A stretch of DNA of 46,417 nt. Source: a virus. The stretch covers positions 1 to 46,417 of the IMG/VR virus record IMGVR_UViG_3300010316_000013. One strand, written 5' to 3'. Under the pieces are notes generated by a model. That model made no database searches. It had not been told where the DNA came from and saw nothing but the letters and a program-made list of their open reading frames with translations. A program made the translations under genes and the position numbers. This document shows, piece by piece, positions 30,800-38,685 of the stretch. The number at the start of each line of letters is the position of its first letter. Within the stretch, counting starts at the first letter, position 1.

Positions 30800-31498
30800 A
30801 TGAGAATTAGTATTGAAAAAACTCCTAAGCAGAAACTATCCCAATATGCCGTCGACGTTGCTTGCGCAGTGTCAGTAACACATTTACCAAAGACAGACTT
30901 CAGCAAAGTAGTAGACGCTGCGATTGACCTAAATCAACAAGCAGGATCAGCAAAGGCCATTCTGCACGTTGGTGCACGGAATCTAAGCTCTGAATCAGAG
31001 CTGCACGAAAACATTATAAGAGCCAAGCAAGCTGGCATCGACAAAGTTCTTGTTATTGGCGGTGGCGAACGCGAAGGTAGAGCATATCAATCTACAAACG
31101 AAGTACACCACGCTATCGCTGCGTACGGTCTTGAAATGTACTGCGGAGTATACCCACAAGAAGAAGATTACTATCTAGCTAGAGAAACAAAATATAGCGT
31201 GTATTCAAAAGGCATTACTCAACTATGCTTAAACAGTGCGGTACTTAATACTTGGTATGAAAAAACAATACCTGGAGTTCCTACTAACTGTTCAGTTGAA
31301 GGACTACTAAAGTATATGAGGATGTGCGGCTTAACTGAAAGTTTTAAGTACATCGCAGGTAATGCTATAGGCATACAATACATTACAATGAACGGCTTTA
31401 GCGCAAAGAAATTTGTCAAACGTCTCAACCACGAACAGATACACTTGTACAACTTTGGCAGATTAGACCAAACGCTACTCGATTTACAATTAGGTTGA
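30800..31498 (+). CDS. Methylenetetrahydrofolate reductase-like TIM-barrel protein
   Basis: The protein has 232 residues. Segments VTHLPKTDFSKVVDAAID, AILHVGARNLSSESEL, KVLVIGGGEREG and EMYCGVYPQEED follow the strand order of the MTHFR barrel, and GITQLCLNSAV matches the flavin/folate side. The lengthy N-terminal part of bacterial MetF is reduced. It could interconvert one-carbon folates for nucleotide or methionine supply. Catalytic identity needs a structural comparison. The start follows an AGAGGACGG site. Confidence 0.7.
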   Translation: MRISIEKTPKQKLSQYAVDVACAVSVTHLPKTDFSKVVDAAIDLNQQAGSAKAILHVGARNLSSESELHENIIRAKQAGIDKVLVIGGGEREGRAYQSTNEVHHAIAAYGLEMYCGVYPQEEDYYLARETKYSVYSKGITQLCLNSAVLNTWYEKTIPGVPTNCSVEGLLKYMRMCGLTESFKYIAGNAIGIQYITMNGFSAKKFVKRLNHEQIHLYNFGRLDQTLLDLQLG

Positions 31499-31523
31499 CA
31501 CACACTGCTCATCGTGTTATATT
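31495..31523 (+). promoter_or_regulatory. Sigma70-type promoter
   Basis: TTGACA (31495-31500, overlapping the MTHFR-like stop), 17 bases, TATATT (31518-31523). Confidence 0.85.
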
Positions 31524-31551
31524 AAGATAATGACAAAAATGAGAGATTGAT

Positions 31552-31941
31552 ATGAGAATTGGATTAAGCCTAAGTCGCTGCGTTCGTGATATCTTTGAGA
31601 AGAAGATTAACCCAGCAGAGATCCTTGTAATCGTAGCAAGGACTGATTTCGATCCCGAAAATGATGCACAGTGGAACAACATCTGGGCAGGGTACACCGG
31701 CAGTAGCTATACTTCTGCGCCAGAATGGGCTATATACAGTGACAAAGAAGACGAGTTTCGGGCAATTTGCAAACGTCTAAAAGAGGACGGCAAACTTCAT
31801 CAGCCTCGGCAGTTCGGAGCATATCCTACAAGACTTCCTTATTACTGGCTTGATACGTTTGCTCCAATGGAAGAAATTGCAAGTAACCCGGCGGCCGTTA
31901 AGGCTTGGGAAAATTATAAACTAATAGCAGGATTAAGTTAA
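31552..31941 (+). CDS. Conserved marine phage protein, unknown
   Basis: The 129-residue protein starts MRIGLSLSRCVRDIF and includes RTDFDPENDAQWNNIWAGY and AYPTRLPYYWLDTF, a distinctive conserved pattern. It shares its last base with the start of the next gene. Function unknown. Confidence 0.8.
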   Translation: MRIGLSLSRCVRDIFEKKINPAEILVIVARTDFDPENDAQWNNIWAGYTGSSYTSAPEWAIYSDKEDEFRAICKRLKEDGKLHQPRQFGAYPTRLPYYWLDTFAPMEEIASNPAAVKAWENYKLIAGLS

Positions 31942-32279
31942 TGAAGGCACAAGAACCAGCAGAAGGCCTATTAAAGGTAAGCGAGTATGGCAATTCAATA
32001 GCGTATCAGGTTGCGTGTGACTGCTCAGAACCTGATCACGCACAAGTGATTGACATCGAAGCCGATGACGACGGTTTCGTTGTAGTGACTATCTACACTG
32101 ACACAAGCAATGACCATAGACAAAATCGGTTCAGCTTAATGTGGGAAGCACTTATTCGAGGCTACATCAAAACCAATGCGTCCATTATACTAACAGAGCA
32201 AGTTGCTCTCAACTACACTACAGCGCTAACAAAAGCAATGACAGATCTTAAGAAGTTGAAAAATGCCTCTGATAATTGA
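31941..32279 (+). CDS. Phage protein, unknown
   Basis: The 112-residue acidic protein (MKAQEPAEGLLKVSEYGNS) has a Cys pair in YQVACDCSEPDH and a beta-rich middle. It overlaps both neighbours. No domain recognised. Confidence 0.75.
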   Translation: MKAQEPAEGLLKVSEYGNSIAYQVACDCSEPDHAQVIDIEADDDGFVVVTIYTDTSNDHRQNRFSLMWEALIRGYIKTNASIILTEQVALNYTTALTKAMTDLKKLKNASDN

Positions 32280-32442
32280 TCCACCTAGCGGATGGAAGTA
32301 TGGATTTCCTAAGCCAGTTCCTGACGGTGTAATGAAGAGTGACGCATTACTACGGATTTGGCTTTCGGGACAAGGGTATCCCAATGAGGACATTGACCTA
32401 GCAATGAAGCATAGTCGCTATTGGGAAAGAGACGAAGAATGA
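32263..32442 (+). CDS. Small phage protein, unknown
   Basis: The 59-residue protein (MPLIIDPPSGWKYGFPKPV) contains RIWLSGQGYPNEDIDLAMKH. It overlaps the gene before it by 17 bases and the one after by 4. Confidence 0.65.
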   Translation: MPLIIDPPSGWKYGFPKPVPDGVMKSDALLRIWLSGQGYPNEDIDLAMKHSRYWERDEE

Positions 32443-32555
32443 TTTGGTATTTAAAATGGTTAGCAGGCGGCAAGTGCTACTGCAATAATGGCAGGAAGTC
32501 TTATACTTGCCGAGGATTAACTCGATGCGCAAATTCAGAGGAGTACGACGAATGA
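32439..32555 (+). CDS. Tiny Cys-rich protein
   Basis: The 38-residue ORF (MIWYLKWLAGGKCYCNNG) has four Cys. It is ATGA-coupled to the gene upstream and ATGA-coupled to the 5' remnant downstream. It contains the GAGGAG ribosome site of that remnant. Confidence 0.55.
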   Translation: MIWYLKWLAGGKCYCNNGRKSYTCRGLTRCANSEEYDE

Positions 32556-32656
32556 AAGTGAAAATTGGTATGAAAGTTGATAAATATTCTCCTTACAAGA
32601 ATATTTATGGGAACACATATACATCACATTATACCAAGGCATATGGGCGGAACTAA
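32552..32656 (+). pseudogene. 5' remnant of the 33097 gene
   Basis: A start with good ribosome site (AGAGGAG) encodes MKVKIG, matching the MRVKIG start of the gene at 33097. After six codons it runs into the HNH cassette. It appears to be the original 5' end of that gene, displaced by insertion of the nuclease. Confidence 0.5.
32579..32586 (+). promoter_or_regulatory. T4-like late promoter of HNH gene
   Basis: GATAAATA lies 21 bases before the ATG at 32607. Confidence 0.6.
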
Positions 32657-33095
32657 CGATCCAGAAAATCTAATAGAATTAACTGTCGAAGAACATGCTG
32701 ACGCACATCGTAAGTTATACGAAGAACACGGGCACTGGCAAGATCACGTTGCCCGGAAAGCGTTAAGTGGACAGATTGAAAGTGATGATATTCGTAGGGT
32801 TGTAGCAAGTTTAGCTAACAAGAATAAAGTTTGGACAGAAAAGTCAAAAGAAAAGTTAAGAGAATCAAGAAAAAAACAAAACAGCAGTGGATAGACTTGG
32901 AGTGAAGAAAGTCGCAAAGCAAAAAGCGAAGCAATGACTGGAACTACTCAAAGTAAGGAATCTAATGTAAAACGAAGCAAAACTATGTCAGGAATTGCTA
33001 AACCTAAAGTTAAATGCCCGCATTGCGGCAAAGAAGGTGGAGCCCCTCAAATGAGACGGTGGCACTTTGATAATTGTAAAAAGAAGGAGTTTTAA
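32607..33095 (+). pseudogene. HNH homing endonuclease broken by an in-frame TAG
   Basis: The HNH core (IHHIIPRHMGGTNDPENLIELT ... EEHADAHRKLYEEHG) is intact over about 95 residues. A TAG at 32892-32894 then interrupts the frame, which continues open to 33095 with a DNA-binding region and a zinc-like end (CPHCGKEGG ... RWHFDNC). So the gene is either a nonsense-mutated pseudogene or needs amber read-through. The final codons carry an AAGGAG ribosome site for the next gene. Confidence 0.8.
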
Positions 33096-33096
33096 T

Positions 33097-33810
33097 ATGC
33101 GTGTAAAAATTGGAAAATACACCACCTGGTGGGGACCATATCAGCTTGCTGAGGTGATTTGCTTCTGGGCACGAGATAAAAAAGACGAACACGGCCTGCC
33201 CGACAAACCTGACTATGTTCACAAATTTGGCGAATGGCTTGCTCACGGCAGCATCGAACCTGATCAGGAAGTAGGTGAGGTACTAAGCTGGGGCAGAGAA
33301 CGTCATGTAACGTTACTTTACAAATTCCTGTCGTGGTTTAACAGTAAAAAATCTCGCACAATCAAAGTACAAATTGATCCTTGGGACACCTGGAGTATGG
33401 ATCATACACTTGCTTACATTGTACTTCCTATGCTCAAGCAGCTTAAAGAAACGCAGCACGGTGCACCGCATGTAGAGGATGATGACGTCCCTGAACATCT
33501 GCGCAGCACATCTGCTCCGCCTAAGGAAAATGACTGGGACACAGACGACAATCATTTCAAGCGTTGGGACTATGTATTAGGCGAGATGATCTTTGCTTTT
33601 GAAAGCAAGCTTGACGATAGCTGGGAAGAGCAGTTTCATACCGGTACCCGAGACATCGGATGGAAGAAACTCGACAATGGCAACAGTAAAATGGTCAAAG
33701 GACCAAATGACACTAGTCACTACGATAAAGAAGGCCATAGAACTTATCAAAAGCGTATTTCAAATGGCTTCAGACTGTTTGGGAAATATTTTGAAAATTT
33801 GTGGGATTAA
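33097..33810 (+). CDS. Conserved phage protein, unknown
   Basis: The 237-residue protein contains IDPWDTWSMDHTLAYIVLPML, a hallmark of a phage protein family usually annotated hypothetical. Its current start (ATG 33097) has an AAGGAG site that is part of the HNH gene. It is followed by a basic C-terminal half. No function can be assigned. Confidence 0.8.
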   Translation: MRVKIGKYTTWWGPYQLAEVICFWARDKKDEHGLPDKPDYVHKFGEWLAHGSIEPDQEVGEVLSWGRERHVTLLYKFLSWFNSKKSRTIKVQIDPWDTWSMDHTLAYIVLPMLKQLKETQHGAPHVEDDDVPEHLRSTSAPPKENDWDTDDNHFKRWDYVLGEMIFAFESKLDDSWEEQFHTGTRDIGWKKLDNGNSKMVKGPNDTSHYDKEGHRTYQKRISNGFRLFGKYFENLWD

Positions 33811-33820
33811 AGGAAAACAT

Positions 33821-34597
33821 ATGCCTAATGTAACTATTGCAACTTCACTACCGTGGTCGACGGCCACGGCATCAATTCAAACATCTTTGGCCTGCGATGA
33901 ATTTAATATCACTGATGTAAGGAAGGAAGTCGCCTTTACTGAGGACGCACTTGTTATTGTTTGTGCGTTAAAAAGACTCAAACGTTCCGGTGCTGAGATT
34001 GTTGACATGTTGTCATACTTAACAAACGAAAAAAACAATTTGACCATCAATGAAATCGAAATCCTTGACTGTGATCGACAAGAAGCAGATAAGATCTATC
34101 GTCACTTTGGCAACAAATTCACAATGATGCAACTGCGCGGCCAGTTTGCTAGTGAATTTCAAATGTTAGTCGAACGACTAGGGCAATACAAACGCAAGAT
34201 GACAGTTGGCGAGTTTCCGCCACTTGTGTCACTTGTGAAATTTTACGATGAAGACCAGCAGCTAAAATCAATGACTGCTAATGCAAAAAGTCTACCAGCT
34301 CTCACTAAGTATGACAATCCTAACTATATGCTAGACGTTGAGGCTGAATACGTAGGCGAAGTAGTTCAGTACAAAAAGAACGCTAAGATAGTCAATCATT
34401 TTTGGAAGACTCCAGATTCTCATCTTGTGAGACTTTGTCTACGCAGACAAGACCAAGGAATCAGTGCTTGGAAATTAATTACCAAGCTTGGCAAAATTAA
34501 GTTAAGCGGCTCGTCTCGAATGAAAAACATCGAAGGCACTGATTTTGTATTATACGAGACGCTCCCCTTCATTGAAGTCGACTTATTGACTAAATAA
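33821..34597 (+). CDS. Phage protein, unknown
   Basis: The 258-residue protein starts at MPNVTIATSLPWSTAT, following AAAGGAAAAC, rather than at the longer in-frame start that overlaps the previous gene in a shadow frame. It includes VAFTEDALVIVCALKRLKRSG and NEIEILDCDRQEAD. Mixed alpha/beta. No domain recognised. Confidence 0.75.
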   Translation: MPNVTIATSLPWSTATASIQTSLACDEFNITDVRKEVAFTEDALVIVCALKRLKRSGAEIVDMLSYLTNEKNNLTINEIEILDCDRQEADKIYRHFGNKFTMMQLRGQFASEFQMLVERLGQYKRKMTVGEFPPLVSLVKFYDEDQQLKSMTANAKSLPALTKYDNPNYMLDVEAEYVGEVVQYKKNAKIVNHFWKTPDSHLVRLCLRRQDQGISAWKLITKLGKIKLSGSSRMKNIEGTDFVLYETLPFIEVDLLTK

Positions 34598-34601
34598 TGT
34601 T

Positions 34602-34778
34602 ATGAAGACATACAAATATGAAGAGGTATTTCAAGATATACCCGGCGATGACGAGAATGTACTAATGAACATTCCTCCTGAAGTTGCTGAACAAGTCGGA
34701 TGGAAACCCGGCGATACACTAAGAATCAAGCAGTCAACAGATGGAGTTATCAAAATTACAAAGGTAAAGAATGGGTAA
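34602..34778 (+). CDS. Small AbrB/MazE-like swapped-hairpin protein
   Basis: The 58-residue protein has [21 protein letters not shown] and [14 protein letters not shown], the beta-loop pattern of AbrB/SpoVT and MazE-type DNA-binding or antitoxin domains. It overlaps the IF-1 gene by 8 bases (ATGGGTAA), so it may regulate that operon. No partner toxin is visible. Confidence 0.6.
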   Translation: MKTYKYEEVFQDIPGDDENVLMNIPPEVAEQVGWKPGDTLRIKQSTDGVIKITKVKNG

Positions 34779-34986
34779 GGAAGACATTATAGAGTTAGAA
34801 GGTAACATAATCGAAGTGTTACCGAATCAGATGTTTAAGGTTAAGCTGGCTAATGATCACGAAATAGTTTGTTACACCGGCGGCAAGATGAGACAGAATA
34901 GAATCAGGCTTGTTATGGGCGACAAAGTAAGAGTTGAAATGACACCCTATGATCTTAACAAAGGAAGAATTACCTTTAGAATCTGA
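34771..34986 (+). CDS. infA: Translation initiation factor IF-1
   Basis: The 71-residue protein has the complete S1/OB fold ([53 protein letters not shown]), close in length to bacterial IF-1 (72). IF-1 binds the A site of the 30S subunit and supports start-codon selection with IF-2 and IF-3. A phage-encoded copy could favour phage mRNAs. The ATG lies inside the end of the AbrB-like gene. Together with bS21 and the tmRNA it forms a translation-directed set. Confidence 0.95.
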   Translation: MGKEDIIELEGNIIEVLPNQMFKVKLANDHEIVCYTGGKMRQNRIRLVMGDKVRVEMTPYDLNKGRITFRI

Positions 34987-35015
34987 TTGACATCTATCTA
35001 CCTTGACACTATACT
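34987..35015 (+). promoter_or_regulatory. Sigma70-type promoter
   Basis: TTGACA (34987-34992), 17 bases, TATACT (35010-35015), right after infA. Confidence 0.85.
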
Positions 35016-35034
35016 AAAGTAGTAAACAACAGAT

Positions 35035-35721
35035 ATGGATGAAAGAATGTACCAGACTAGCAAAATCATCGAACTTAGTGTGTCAGCTGCCCGCGTAAAT
35101 AAAGGGTACATAAAATCATCAACTGGCAGTGTTTACTCAAACAAAGATCTTATGCGGTTTACACTTTCGTCCGAGCTGGAGAGATCTTACGTTCCAGATG
35201 ACTTTGTACCTTTGGAATTTACTGATGAAGATGCAGTACAATTAGAAAAGATAAACAAGCATATGCGTCGCTATATGCTAATGTCGCTGGGCAATTTGTC
35301 AGCATTTCAGTCAGACGTGTTTGTTCATTACAACTCAGAAACTATTCCATCTAACCGCTTTGGCTTTATTGCTTATCTTCCTTTCTTCGTTGAGCGTGAC
35401 CTAAAAGAATTAGCATACACACAGCGACTTAAAAAAGAATTCAGCGACAGCCGCCACTTGACCGAGTTTAAATCACTCGAAGGCAAGGTAGAAGTATTAA
35501 AAGTGATACATCTCAACAAGGCAGAGTACGAAACATATTTGTACTTTGTAGGATTTGATAAAAACTTGTTGATATTCGCAAACAAGAATAAATTCGAGAC
35601 AGGCGACTTTCTCGAAATGCGAGGCAAGGTAAAAAGCTTTCAAGAAGAAATGCAAACCAAAACACCAGTAACTCGTCTAAACTACGTAAATATAAAAAAG
35701 AGGATTACTGAAAATGTCTAA
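35035..35721 (+). CDS. Phage protein, unknown
   Basis: The 228-residue protein (MDERMYQTSKIIELSVSAAR) has a beta-rich C-terminal part (KNLLIFANKNKFETGDFLEM). No domain recognised. Its stop overlaps the next ATG. Confidence 0.7.
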   Translation: MDERMYQTSKIIELSVSAARVNKGYIKSSTGSVYSNKDLMRFTLSSELERSYVPDDFVPLEFTDEDAVQLEKINKHMRRYMLMSLGNLSAFQSDVFVHYNSETIPSNRFGFIAYLPFFVERDLKELAYTQRLKKEFSDSRHLTEFKSLEGKVEVLKVIHLNKAEYETYLYFVGFDKNLLIFANKNKFETGDFLEMRGKVKSFQEEMQTKTPVTRLNYVNIKKRITENV

Positions 35722-35956
35722 AAAGTTAAGAGAATACTTTGCTAAAAACTTGCTAAAGGTTTTAGCAGTATCATCAACTGGGGCTATAATATTGTTAGTA
35801 GCAAACTCAATATCGGCCCTGGCATTAAATATAGTAGCTATCTTGATAATGATGTGTATGATCATTTATTTAGCTTGGACAATAGCAAAAACAGTCGACT
35901 TAATGATAAAATTGATACCCGAGTTAAAGAACAACAATCAGATCGAGAATTATTAG
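35714..35956 (+). CDS. Two-helix membrane protein
   Basis: The 80-residue protein has two closely spaced hydrophobic helices (around residues 15-34 and 38-58) and a charged tail. It is a likely inner-membrane protein of unknown role. It overlaps the ORF upstream by 8 bases. Confidence 0.75.
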   Translation: MSKKLREYFAKNLLKVLAVSSTGAIILLVANSISALALNIVAILIMMCMIIYLAWTIAKTVDLMIKLIPELKNNNQIENY

Positions 35957-36012
35957 AAAGAAAACTCAACCACGACCTTCATGAACGAGAAACTCAGAAA
36001 GTAGAAAAATGA
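35875..36012 (+). CDS. Possible small coiled-coil protein from a TTG start
   Basis: A 45-codon frame (MDNSKNSRLNDKIDTRVKEQ...) lies over the end of the membrane protein gene in another frame. It is Glu/Lys-rich with heptad-like spacing (QQSDRELLERKLNHDLHERE). It ends ATGA-coupled to the next gene, which supports it, but there is no ribosome site for the TTG. Confidence 0.4.
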   Translation: MDNSKNSRLNDKIDTRVKEQQSDRELLERKLNHDLHERETQKVEK

Positions 36013-36221
36013 TCGAATATATCTTCATCTTCGCAACAGCAGTACTCTTTACTCTCCTTGGATACAGTTGGGGACGCAACGCTATCAAAGTATCAGTAGA
36101 GCACGTTATTGACAGTTTAATCAACGACGGCTACATAAAAACATCCGGCACAGGCCCCGACATGGAAATCCTCAAGTGGAAAGAGTGGGAAGATGCCAAA
36201 GCCTCTAAAACTAACTCATAA
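36009..36221 (+). CDS. Small membrane-anchored phage protein
   Basis: The 70-residue protein has an N-terminal transmembrane helix (YIFIFATAVLFTLLGYSWG) and a soluble tail with VEHVIDSLINDGYIKTSG, a pattern seen in marine T4-like phages. Function unknown. Confidence 0.75.
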   Translation: MIEYIFIFATAVLFTLLGYSWGRNAIKVSVEHVIDSLINDGYIKTSGTGPDMEILKWKEWEDAKASKTNS

Positions 36222-36453
36222 AAAATGGGTACAGTTACTCGGCGAGCTTGCTAAAGATTACAAGCCTAGCCAATATCTAATAAAATCAAAAATGAAGGAA
36301 AAGCTAGGCTTCACTCCTCGTGAGTACAAAGATTACGACAATGAGAACCATCGCTGGCGTGATAACTGTATTATGCTAGATTTCTATAGTGAAAAGAAAC
36401 GTACATTAATGCTGATGAAGTACAGTGAAATTCTTGACAAGACTACGCAATGA
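36193..36453 (+). CDS. Small basic phage protein, unknown
   Basis: The 86-residue Lys-rich protein (MPKPLKLTHKKWVQLLGELA) overlaps the preceding gene by 29 bases. A sigma70 promoter for the next operon lies at its 3' end. Confidence 0.65.
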   Translation: MPKPLKLTHKKWVQLLGELAKDYKPSQYLIKSKMKEKLGFTPREYKDYDNENHRWRDNCIMLDFYSEKKRTLMLMKYSEILDKTTQ

Positions 36454-36462
36454 TGCTATATT
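36434..36462 (+). promoter_or_regulatory. Sigma70-type promoter
   Basis: TTGACA (36434-36439), 17 bases, TATATT (36457-36462), directly before the gene at 36491. Confidence 0.85.
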
Positions 36463-36490
36463 AAACATATAGTAAGACAAAGAGGTCGTT

Positions 36491-36835
36491 GTGAGCGAAG
36501 GAAAAACACGCAAGTTTATATGCTATTTTGACTGTAATGGGTTTGAATCTATTACAGATGTAACTGCTTGGGAAAAGCAGTGTTTGCTTGATAGCATTGC
36601 TGGATCAAAGTTAAAGGAGGCTCCAGTTAGTCTTTATTACTTAATGATGCGAGCTCGCTTTAATACACAGCGCAATCCTGAAGTATGGACTTTTACATCT
36701 AACTGGGACATAGAAGAGGAAACGCTTTGGGGAGTTGCTGAGGAAAATCCTCAGTCACTAGTAGACTTGATAAGAGAAAACGGTAACAGAATTTATGGTG
36801 ATAGACCAAGCAGCAAGGAGCCACGGATCAAATGA
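36491..36835 (+). CDS. Phage protein, unknown
   Basis: The 114-residue protein starts with GTG after an AGAGG site. It contains LDSIAGSKLKEAP and RARFNTQRNPEVWTF. ATGA overlap with the next gene. No domain recognised. Confidence 0.7.
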   Translation: MSEGKTRKFICYFDCNGFESITDVTAWEKQCLLDSIAGSKLKEAPVSLYYLMMRARFNTQRNPEVWTFTSNWDIEEETLWGVAEENPQSLVDLIRENGNRIYGDRPSSKEPRIK

Positions 36836-37185
36836 CAAAGTATATTAACTTTGCAGTCGGACAAGAATATACAACACTAGGTGCCGAGAACTATTTAATA
36901 TGGGGGATTGAGCCTGGTGGATTTCTAAAGGCTGTCATTTGCAATGACTTGTATCGCGCAAGCGCCACAGCTGACTATCAAAATAAGCCAATTCTTACTG
37001 AGATTTCAGCAGCCGTCTTTCATAATTTTCCACACGGAAGTTATGGCGGCTACGAGCAATATGAAAATTGGATGAGAAACAAAGACGGCATCCGCACTGA
37101 ATTTTCACGCTATATGGAAAAGCAGTTTACATTTAATAGCCTCAAGGGGAAAGTTAAAGATGACAAAAACTACATCCCGTTTTGA
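36832..37185 (+). CDS. Phage protein, unknown
   Basis: The 117-residue protein (MTKYINFAVGQEYTTLGAEN) has an aromatic-rich middle (HGSYGGYEQYENWMRNK). It overlaps the next gene by 26 bases. No domain recognised. Confidence 0.7.
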   Translation: MTKYINFAVGQEYTTLGAENYLIWGIEPGGFLKAVICNDLYRASATADYQNKPILTEISAAVFHNFPHGSYGGYEQYENWMRNKDGIRTEFSRYMEKQFTFNSLKGKVKDDKNYIPF

Positions 37186-37588
37186 AGTAAGTCTTCAAGA
37201 CAGACTCAACCAAAGCCAAGAGGCACGCCTGGCGCATACTCGAGCAGTACGCGGATATAAAAAATATCGCGTGTATGATATTCTTGTTAAGGAAGAAGAA
37301 CCTAACATGGCATCTGCCTTCAAGGCTCTTAAGAACAGAACATACAGACAACAGCACATAGGCAGAGCTCTTCGAGGCGCCGGAGTTAAACCCGGAGTGA
37401 TCAATTATTATGGCTTAGGTCGGAGTACAGGCAAATCTGCGATGTTGCAATACTGCTATTACGATTCTCTTCTCTATCCAGAAATTTATAGTGTTGCCCA
37501 TCTCCTATATAAGACACAATGGCTAAAACCGTCACAGGCGACAATGCTGCGGCTCAAAGGACATAAGGTAGAAATTGATGAAGCCTAG
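37160..37588 (+). CDS. Basic phage protein, unknown
   Basis: The 142-residue protein, rich in Lys, Arg and Tyr (AVRGYKKYRVYDILVKEE), ends with a short acidic tail. It overlaps both neighbours. No domain recognised. Possibly nucleic-acid binding. Confidence 0.65.
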   Translation: MTKTTSRFEVSLQDRLNQSQEARLAHTRAVRGYKKYRVYDILVKEEEPNMASAFKALKNRTYRQQHIGRALRGAGVKPGVINYYGLGRSTGKSAMLQYCYYDSLLYPEIYSVAHLLYKTQWLKPSQATMLRLKGHKVEIDEA

Positions 37589-37904
37589 GTTTATTGAATA
37601 TTATGAATACCGTGACATTTGGAATAACTCGGTTGAGATAAGCTACTATTTTATGCCAGTTGACAAAGAAGCCGAACACAAAACAAATATGGACTCTGGC
37701 AGTCTTCGGATCTGGCGGTATGACACCAAGCTTAAAACGTTAAAGTGTATTAGAAATAAACACCCTAGTGAACGTCGACCCAATGACATATCCGCAGCTG
37801 AATTTCTAAAGATACAACTGCAAGCAAAAGAAGTTCCTTACGACGAGCACTATCTAAATATGCAACGGATCGAGCGTCGGCGAGAAGATAAGGCAAAAAA
37901 ATAA
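37578..37904 (+). CDS. Small-paralog family member 1
   Basis: The 108-residue protein has RIWRYDTKLKTLKCIRNKHP followed by a SAAEFLKIQLQA motif, and belongs to a set of four related small proteins around 37.6-39.2 kb. The family pattern is a tight R-[IT]-W-[KR] strand turn and a conserved FL-x-[IM] helix near the C-terminus. It starts at ATG 37578 inside the previous gene. Function unknown. Confidence 0.7.
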   Translation: MKPRFIEYYEYRDIWNNSVEISYYFMPVDKEAEHKTNMDSGSLRIWRYDTKLKTLKCIRNKHPSERRPNDISAAEFLKIQLQAKEVPYDEHYLNMQRIERRREDKAKK

Positions 37905-38164
37905 TGGAAGAACTACTCTACTTTGAAGTACCTCAGTTCAAGAACGAAGAACTTGGCCGGAATCGTTACTTTTTTAGAAAGACGACTCCCGACTCGAGAA
38001 TAACATCACATCCACGGCAAATAGCATACAGGGCAACGAGAATTTGGAGTCTCAAAGACGGCAAAGTCAAATATATTAAGAACAGATATTTAGCAGCAGT
38101 AGACGAAAAAGAATTTCTATTCATTCGAATGGCAGCAATGCCACTAGAAACTCAGGCAAATTAA
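37904..38164 (+). CDS. Small-paralog family member 2
   Basis: The 86-residue protein has RIWSLKDGKVKYIKNRYLA and KEFLFIRMAA, parallel to the preceding gene and to those at 38686 and 38928. It shares a base with the previous stop. The long non-coding block follows. Confidence 0.7.
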   Translation: MEELLYFEVPQFKNEELGRNRYFFRKTTPDSRITSHPRQIAYRATRIWSLKDGKVKYIKNRYLAAVDEKEFLFIRMAAMPLETQAN

Positions 38165-38624
38165 TAAACACTCATAGGCAACTATAGGCTCTACAAATAG
38201 AATTAAGGTTGGTGCGCCGATTATAATCGCACCGTCATAGACTGCGGAATGGCAGCCCCTGGACGATATCTGACTGTCTATTGTCAGGCTACAGAGACTA
38301 TCCTTAACAGGACGTTGATCAGAGTAATGTCTGGTTTCTCTCTAGCATAAAGAGCCTTTAGTGTTAAAGTCCTATGAAAATACACAGTCACCTGAGAGTA
38401 TTTCTTAAAAATCGTAGCGGCAGGGTTAGGTACAGAGCCCAAGGACTAGCTAAAATTTAAGCCCGCTGATATCGTGCGTGAAGCCAACTCACATGAAAAT
38501 TTGTCATCCTACCTATACGTAGGGTGACTCATGGTTCTACAATCTACATGAATATATCTCTTTTCTAATTATAATACTGCGATAGAGCGAACAAGCGACT
38601 GAGCTGTTGCTTGTAAAGCAACTC
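38165..38624 (+). ncRNA. Structured non-coding block, candidate ncRNA
   Basis: No ORF above noise lies in this block of about 460 bases, an unusual length in this dense genome. It contains perfect hairpins: GGTGCG/CGCACC (38211-38233), GTCATCCTAC/GTAGGGTGAC (38503-38528) and GTTGCTT/AAGCAAC (38606-38622). At 38292-38300 CAGAGACTA matches the core R element of group I introns, but neither a clear partner S element nor interrupted exons were found. It may be a small RNA of unknown class. Strand is assumed plus. Confidence 0.5.
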
Positions 38625-38653
38625 TTGACAATGCAATAATTAGAACATATACT
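38625..38653 (+). promoter_or_regulatory. Sigma70-type promoter
   Basis: TTGACA (38625-38630), 17 bases, TATACT (38648-38653). It drives the gene block from 38686. Confidence 0.85.
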
Positions 38654-38685
38654 GTATTTAAGGACATCCACGAACGAGTGAGACT

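Noticed and set aside
38165-38685. Group I intron
   Set aside because: Only the R-like CAGAGACTA matches well. A clear S partner and flanking exons are missing, and no gene is interrupted.
38165-38685. RNase P RNA
   Set aside because: The conserved GAGGAAAGTCC and ACAGAA/GGCTTA blocks were not found.
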